43,909 nt of DNA from Streptomyces aurantiacus (GTDB lineage: Bacteria > Actinomycetota > Actinomycetes > Streptomycetales > Streptomycetaceae): assembly GCF_001418335.1 (NCBI RefSeq), contig NZ_LIPP01000124.1, positions 1 through 43,909 of the forward strand, in the 5' to 3' direction. The notes under the pieces were generated by a model that saw only the letters and a list, made by a program, of their open reading frames with translations, had not been told where the DNA came from and made no database searches. A program made the position numbers and the translations under genes. This document shows, in pieces, positions 39,637 to 43,909 of the stretch; position 1 is the stretch's first letter, and each line of letters opens with the position of its first letter.

Positions 39637-40718
39637 TTCTCACCTGCCGCTTCGTTGTTGACGTACGGGGGTGTGGAGCGGTCGTCCCAGCTGTCGACCA
39701 TGTACCGTCCCGACTCGTGGTGGAACCAGTACACGGAGCTGAACCAGTTCCGCATATTGCACAGACACGCCCGTACGGCGGCCGCTAGTTCAGCGTCCCG
39801 GGCGGATCCGTTGTCAATCCTTTCCACGTACCTCAGTACCTCCTTCTCGACGTCGAGGAATTCGGTGATGCATTCCTCGACACGACGTCTGACTTCTCTG
39901 ACCGATTCCTCAAGCCGCATTCCCTCGTGATGAATGAGACTGATGCCGAGATTGTGGACCTCGGCGCCCGCTATTTCCTTGGGCAGCGAACACAGGTCGT
40001 TGTACCAGGCGGCGAAATCCTGGCACAGCAGAGCGGCCCGCCGGTACGCGGCGTTCTCCCGCACGGTGGCGGGCAGTTCGTACTCCGCGCTCGGTTCGAG
40101 CAGGTCGAGCCAGATCCAGTGCGCGAAAGTATTCCGCCGCAGTTCGAGGTATTCCTCGACGGTCGGCACGGTGCCCGACGTACGGTTGCGGAATTCTCGG
40201 TCATACGCCTCGATGACGGCGTGGAAGTGGCCCGCGAACCGCGCGTTCCACCCCTCGCCCAGGAACGAGTACAGCCGCACCACACTGTCCGCGAACCCCG
40301 CTACCAGGGGGTCCTGGTGGTACAGATGGTCCTTCGGGGAGTCGAGTGCCGTGTGCAGCCGGTTCCTGAGCCGCTGCCAGGCCGCCGGCCTGCCGTGGAC
40401 GACGTCACGGTCGTGGCGGTCGTCCCAGACGAAGAACCACGCGCTGTAGTCCGCTATCGCCTGGAGGACCTCGTCGGGCGCGCCAATGTAGTAGCCCGCC
40501 ATGAGGTCGGTGTAGCAGAGACCGTCGGCATATGCCTCGACCTTGGCCGCCGGCATGAGGCGCATTTCCAGGAGCCAGCCCCTGGTCTTCTCCTGGAGCT
40601 TCGGCCAATACGGATGAAGTCGACGGGGAAACTCGGTCTCGATCACCGGGAGAGAGAGCGCCGGTGGAACGAGGGCCGAGGTGTGCTTCGTTGTGGTGCT
40701 CGGTGAGAAAGCAGGCAC
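39633..40718 (-). CDS. cyc1: Epi-isozizaene synthase
   Basis: 361 residues, the same length as the S. coelicolor enzyme. Class I terpene cyclase converting farnesyl diphosphate to epi-isozizaene. The aspartate-rich metal motif is DDRHD (99-103) and the second metal triad is NDLCSLPKE (about 240-248). The C-terminal RY pair is in [13 protein letters not shown]. The GTG at 40718 is supported by AAAGGGG 7 bases upstream. Cotranscribed with the CYP170A1-type gene; the product, albaflavenone, is an earthy sesquiterpene antibiotic. Confidence 0.96.
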   Translation of the reverse strand: MPAFSPSTTTKHTSALVPPALSLPVIETEFPRRLHPYWPKLQEKTRGWLLEMRLMPAAKVEAYADGLCYTDLMAGYYIGAPDEVLQAIADYSAWFFVWDDRHDRDVVHGRPAAWQRLRNRLHTALDSPKDHLYHQDPLVAGFADSVVRLYSFLGEGWNARFAGHFHAVIEAYDREFRNRTSGTVPTVEEYLELRRNTFAHWIWLDLLEPSAEYELPATVRENAAYRRAALLCQDFAAWYNDLCSLPKEIAGAEVHNLGISLIHHEGMRLEESVREVRRRVEECITEFLDVEKEVLRYVERIDNGSARDAELAAAVRACLCNMRNWFSSVYWFHHESGRYMVDSWDDRSTPPYVNNEAAGEK

Positions 40719-40938
40719 GAACAAACCCCTTTCAGCCGCCTGTTGGCGCCACACCCCTCCCGCGGTGCCGGGCGTGCGCCGTTGCGTATCCCCGCCTTCC
40801 CATTCAGCACCACAACCGACCGTTCTGGGAACGGATTTGCTTCACTCACTACCCCGCCGTGCCGAGAATCTCCCTATGTGTGACTGAATTTGGATCATTA
40901 AGGGCGCACATTAGATCGAACGTGCGACGCACAGACGA

Positions 40939-40976
40939 ACGGCGCCTGGTCGGAAGGGAATCCGACCAGGCGCCGT
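40939..40976. terminator. Strong stem-loop, terminator of the def transcript
   Basis: A perfect 16-bp stem, 40939-40954 with 40961-40976, closes a 6-base loop AGGGAA. It lies about 105 bases past the leftward def gene and separates it from the sesquiterpene operon. Confidence 0.85.
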
Positions 40977-41028
40977 GGGGAGAAACGCACGCGCCCCGGC
41001 TGTCGTGTTCTGCCACAGGCGTTCACGG

Positions 41029-41061
41029 ACGTTCATGAACGTTCAGACGTTCACAAACGTC
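41029..41061. repeat. ACGTTCA-type palindromes near the end of def
   Basis: ACGTTCATGAACGT (41029-41042) is a perfect 14-base palindrome, followed by GACGTT-N4-AACGTC (41046-41061). They are part of a run of GTTCA-like motifs from about 41020 to 41085. Confidence 0.7.
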
Positions 41062-41080
41062 TACAGAGGTTCGCGGGTGT

Positions 41081-41731
41081 TCAGTCGTTCGCGACGATGG
41101 GGTACCGCGGTTCGTTCTCGGCCATCTGGCGCAGCGCGTCCTTGCGCTCGCGCTTGGAGAGCCGGTCGATGTAGAGGTACCCGTACAGGTGGTCCGTCTC
41201 GTGCTGGAGGCAGCGCGCGAAGTAACCCGTGCCGCGCACCTTGACCGGGTTGCCCTTCTCGTCCTGCCCGGTGACCTCGGCGTAGTCGGGGCGGGCCAGC
41301 GGCGCGTACGCGGTCGGCACCGAGAGGCAGCCCTCGTTGCTCTCGTCCAGGTGACGCCGCTCGGCGGGCAGCTCGACGAGCACGGGGTTGCAGATCACTC
41401 CCGTGTGCCGCTTCCCCTCGTCGTCCGGGCAGTCGTAGACGAAGACCTTGAGGTCGACGCCGACCTGGTTGGCGGCCAGGCCCACGCCCTCGGCGATGTG
41501 CTGGCTGGCGAACATGTCGTCGACCAGCCCGGCGAGCTCGTCACCGAACTCCGTGACGTCCTTGCACTCCTTCTGCAGCACCGGGTTCCCGACGACCGTG
41601 ATGGGCCGGGAGGTTCCGCGCCCGCGGTAGGCGGCCTCGCGCTCCGCCGAGTTCTCGGTGTCGATGACGAAGCCCTCGTCGTCCACGGGGAGCACTCCGG
41701 AGTGCTGCTGCTCAGTGTCCTGCTGCGCCAT
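41081..41731 (-). CDS. def: Peptide deformylase
   Basis: 216 residues. Removes the formyl group from nascent proteins. Motifs 1-3 are present: [17 protein letters not shown] with the metal cysteine, and QHETDHLYG with the HExxH pair. An N-terminal extension of about 45 residues precedes the catalytic fold. ATG at 41731. Streptomycetes often carry several def genes, so this may be one of multiple copies. Confidence 0.95.
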   Translation of the reverse strand: MAQQDTEQQHSGVLPVDDEGFVIDTENSAEREAAYRGRGTSRPITVVGNPVLQKECKDVTEFGDELAGLVDDMFASQHIAEGVGLAANQVGVDLKVFVYDCPDDEGKRHTGVICNPVLVELPAERRHLDESNEGCLSVPTAYAPLARPDYAEVTGQDEKGNPVKVRGTGYFARCLQHETDHLYGYLYIDRLSKRERKDALRQMAENEPRYPIVAND

Positions 41732-41831
41732 GACCGACGTAAGCCTTCCTCGGAAAACAGGGGGTTGCAATGCTCATACAGGGTACGGGGCGCACCCCGA
41801 CCGGAACTCACACGCTCCTGAAGGGGGCGTG

Positions 41832-41856
41832 CTTCAAGGGGCGCGGGGAACTGCGC
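41832..41856 (-). repeat. Single inverted copy of the GCGCAGTTCCCC intergenic element
   Basis: The reverse complement of 41832-41856 matches the element at 16-40 and 27904-27928 with two adjacent transposed bases. It lies between def and the TPR gene. Confidence 0.8.
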
Positions 41857-41922
41857 GACCGGCCACGGACGACCCGCGGCCCGCGGCCCGCGAACCACCC
41901 AGGCACCCCCGACAACCCCCAC

Positions 41923-41956
41923 CTGACAGGTCTGTCAGGCTTGTCAGACCTGTCAG
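41923..41956 (-). terminator. Terminator of the TPR-protein gene
   Basis: CTGACAGGTCTG (41923-41934) and CAGACCTGTCAG (41945-41956) form a perfect 12-bp stem with a 10-base loop, starting 2 bases after the TPR gene's stop. The arms contain repeated TGTCAG units. Confidence 0.8.
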
Positions 41957-41958
41957 AC

Positions 41959-42966
41959 CTAACAGACCTCTTCAAGATCCCGCCAGTCCCGGGAATCCGG
42001 ACTGTCGGCGACCCACCCGTCCAACAGCCCCCTCACCAACGAGGCGGGGGCCGCAAGCCCGCACTCGCGCTCCGGCACCCACAGCTGCCCGTCGGTACGG
42101 TGCCCGAGGGGACCGGGATGCCCCGGCTCGCTGTGGTCGTGCGGGTCGAGATGCTCACCGTCGCCCTCGTCGGACGGCATCCGCGACTCGGAGCACATCC
42201 GGCAGAGCAGCCGCACCGAGGACGACCAGTCCTCGGCGGCGAACCCGGCGTCGGCCGCGAGCCGCTCCAGGGCGTCCCGGTCGTCCTCGGTCTCCGCCTC
42301 CAGGAGCACGACCCAGGTGGGCACCGGCGAGGGCGCCCACAGCTCGATCTCGTCGAAGACGGGATAGGCGTGCCCGGCGGTGGTCGTCCGCTCCCCGTGG
42401 GGAACTCCGTCGTGCAGGACGACCTCGCCCCAGCGCCGCCCGGAGGACGGCAGCGGGATGGAGAGGACCTCCACACGGGCGGGGTCGAGCCGCCGCCCCC
42501 ACACGACCTCGGCCTCGCCCTCGGGCGACAGCCGTACGGCCGCGCTGCCCAGGTCCATGCCCACCGGCTCACCGGAGGCGGCGGCGCCCGCGCCGGCCTT
42601 GGGCCGGGAGGCACCGCCCGGCACCCGCAGGCCGTACGCCTGCCAGGCCCGCCGGGCCAGCGGCCAGTCCTGGAGGGCGGTCGCCGCGATGCCCACGTTC
42701 CACCAATCGGGGGCCCCGGTCTCCCGGTCGAGCAGGGCCACGGCCCGCAGACCGGCGGCTCGCGCCTGCTCCCAGTCGTGCCGGAACTTGTGCAGCAGCG
42801 CGAGGTTGAACCAGGACTCGGACAGCCAGGGCTCCAGGTCCGCCGCACGTGTCAGCAGCGCCCCCGCGTCCTCGTACCGGCCGTCGCCGATCAGTGTGAA
42901 CGCACGGTCGGTGGCCTGCCGCCATGAGGCGGAGGGCCGGTGCCGCCCCTTGCCGAAGATCCTCAC
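41959..42966 (-). CDS. Tetratricopeptide-repeat protein of unknown function
   Basis: 335 residues. About residues 15-110 hold two to three TPR units (SWRQATDRAFTLIGDGRYED, then WLSESWFNLALLHKFRHDW). The C-terminal 200 residues are mixed and include a Cys pair in CRMCSESRM, with no domain that I recognise. No signal or membrane segment. The GTG at 42966 (VRIFGKGRHRPS) is preferred to the ATG at 43080 because the extra 38 residues look non-coding. It follows the Roadblock gene by 158 bases in the same direction. Confidence 0.85.
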   Translation of the reverse strand: MRIFGKGRHRPSASWRQATDRAFTLIGDGRYEDAGALLTRAADLEPWLSESWFNLALLHKFRHDWEQARAAGLRAVALLDRETGAPDWWNVGIAATALQDWPLARRAWQAYGLRVPGGASRPKAGAGAAASGEPVGMDLGSAAVRLSPEGEAEVVWGRRLDPARVEVLSIPLPSSGRRWGEVVLHDGVPHGERTTTAGHAYPVFDEIELWAPSPVPTWVVLLEAETEDDRDALERLAADAGFAAEDWSSSVRLLCRMCSESRMPSDEGDGEHLDPHDHSEPGHPGPLGHRTDGQLWVPERECGLAAPASLVRGLLDGWVADSPDSRDWRDLEEVC

Positions 42967-43124
42967 GATTCCCGCCTGCCAGTTCGTTGAAGAGCGTGCA
43001 GCCTCGGGCTGGACTGTGCCCCCTGATGTCCTCTTCCTCGCATCCAACCACGGACGGTCGGACAGGCGCTCATTACCCATGGGTTACCCACCCGGGGGCA
43101 AGGTAAGACCGTCTCTTCAGCGGC

Positions 43125-43514
43125 TCACCGGGCCACGTCGGCCGCGAGCGCCCGGCTCAACCGCTCCACCGTGGCGGGCGACTCCCGTTGCAGCGCGGCG
43201 AGGTCGAGGCCGTCGTCCCCCATGACGGTCAGCAGCGCCCGGTCGCCCACGGCCATCACGATGACGTGCCCCGAGCCGCACCTCGCCACCACCTCGCGCA
43301 GCGCGCCGACACCGGCCTGGTCGGCCATCCGGCGGCCCACACCGAGGGTCGCGGCGGCGAGCGCGGCGACGGACTCGGCGTGCGAGGAGTCCGTGTCGGC
43401 GACGACAAGGAGGCCGTCCGCCGTGGACAGAACGCTCTCGGAGACTCCCATCACCCGGTCACGCAGAGAGGTCAGGATCTCGGTGAGGGGATGGGGCGGC
43501 GACGTGTCGCTCAT
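43125..43514 (-). CDS. Roadblock/LC7-domain protein
   Basis: 129 residues with the Roadblock alpha-beta fold (GVSESVLSTADGLLVVADTD, then ALAAATLGVGRRM). In Streptomyces such proteins act with small GTPases and often sit in conservon-type operons; here no GTPase gene is seen, so its partner is unknown. ATG at 43514 with AAGGAG 5 bases upstream. It follows the partial gene at the right edge and probably shares its transcript. Confidence 0.88.
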   Translation of the reverse strand: MSDTSPPHPLTEILTSLRDRVMGVSESVLSTADGLLVVADTDSSHAESVAALAAATLGVGRRMADQAGVGALREVVARCGSGHVIVMAVGDRALLTVMGDDGLDLAALQRESPATVERLSRALAADVAR

Positions 43515-43563
43515 GGCGCTCCTTGCTGCGTGCATGGATGGTCGTGGTGCGGTCGGAGCGGCG

Positions 43564-43909
43564 TCAGTCGGGATCCGGAATGGCTCTCAGACCCCGGCGG
43601 ACCCGGTGCAGCATGTCGAGGGAGGGCTGATCGGCGGCCAACTGCTCGGCCGACAGCACGGGCAAAGCGAAGGCCGGCGCCCCGGAGGACAAAGGCGCGC
43701 CCCGTACGGGCAGCGGCGGCGGTCCGTGAGCTGTCGGGGTACCGGCAGTCGCGGCGCCGGCACGCGCGGCGCCGGCAGGCGAGGTACCGGCACTCGGGGT
43801 ACCGGCAGTCGGGGTACCGGCAGTCGAAGTGCTGGACGCGGCACCCGCACCCCTGCCCCTGCCTCTGCCCGCGCCTCTCCCCCTGCCCTGCCGAAGACGC
43901 TTCGCCGCC
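43564..43909 (-). CDS. Partial repeat-rich protein, 5' end outside window
   Basis: The C-terminal 114 residues of a larger protein; no start codon is within the window. They show an Arg/Gly tract (GRGRGAGRGRGRGAG), then imperfect pentapeptide repeats TAGTP/SAGTS/PAGAA (about seven to eight), then a Pro-rich segment and the conserved-looking tail LDMLHRVRRGLRAIPDPD. The stop is at 43564-43566. The continuous high-GC3 frame and the 49-base gap to the Roadblock gene support it as real. Function unknown. Confidence 0.7.
   Translation of the reverse strand, partial: AAKRLRQGRGRGAGRGRGRGAGAASSTSTAGTPTAGTPSAGTSPAGAARAGAATAGTPTAHGPPPLPVRGAPLSSGAPAFALPVLSAEQLAADQPSLDMLHRVRRGLRAIPDPD

Larger units (their letters stand above)
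40719..41080. other. Intergenic region between epi-isozizaene synthase and def
   Basis: These 362 bases contain the sesquiterpene operon promoter in an AT-richer stretch (about 40860-40925), the strong stem-loop at 40939-40976 and the GTTCA-rich repeat region at about 41020-41085. No gene is supported. Confidence 0.7.

Overview
The window is chromosomal DNA from a Streptomyces species. The evidence is very high GC with strongly GC-biased third codon positions, many GTG starts, many leaderless starts, rare TTA codons, and gene content matching the S. coelicolor sodN - sigH - wblE - nagB/das - nrdABS - epi-isozizaene synthase neighbourhood (SCO5254 down to SCO5222, from memory). I see no insertion sequence, integrase, prophage, CRISPR array, tRNA or rRNA.

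Left part (1-13 kb). Intergenic repeats are followed by a methyltransferase divergent from a CGNR zinc-finger regulator. Next come the nickel superoxide dismutase pair sodX/sodN, an AraC-type regulator with a VOC protein, and an ECF42-type sigma factor with its DGPF/YCII partner. An operon encodes a family 2B encapsulin shell protein (EshA-like) and a polyprenyl synthase, its likely cargo; the synthase carries a TTA codon near its start. Opposite it lie a small protein and a TTA-containing peptidoglycan amidase. A PLP-dependent desulfhydrase, a Na+/H+ antiporter and a UBP zinc-finger protein follow.

Middle (13-28 kb). The stress and development locus ushX-sigH is followed by a membrane protein, a diacylglycerol kinase-like enzyme, the WhiB1-type regulator wblE and the PdtaS-type histidine kinase. 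Next are a TetR/SDR divergent pair and the amino-sugar locus: nagB, the N-acetylglucosaminidase dasD, the chitobiose ABC transporter dasABC and the regulator dasR. Five DasR-operator-like sites are visible: three between dasA and dasR, one at nagB, and one orphan site upstream of the histidine kinase.

Right part (28-44 kb). cstA with its small partner is followed by a DUF3311/mctP monocarboxylate transporter pair and an acetyltransferase. The class Ia ribonucleotide reductase genes nrdA-nrdB come next, with paired NrdR boxes and a cobalamin riboswitch, and then the AraC-type gene nrdS. The two-gene albaflavenone operon (epi-isozizaene synthase and CYP170A1) is followed by peptide deformylase, a TPR protein, a Roadblock protein and a partial repeat-rich gene that runs off the right edge.

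The most interesting items are the encapsulin/polyprenyl synthase operon with its degenerate cyclic-nucleotide pocket and TTA codon, the orphan DasR site near the PdtaS kinase, the altered acidic motif in CYP170A1, a candidate small membrane protein antisense to the end of nrdB, and several short tandem repeats. All family assignments were made by reading the sequence, without database searches.
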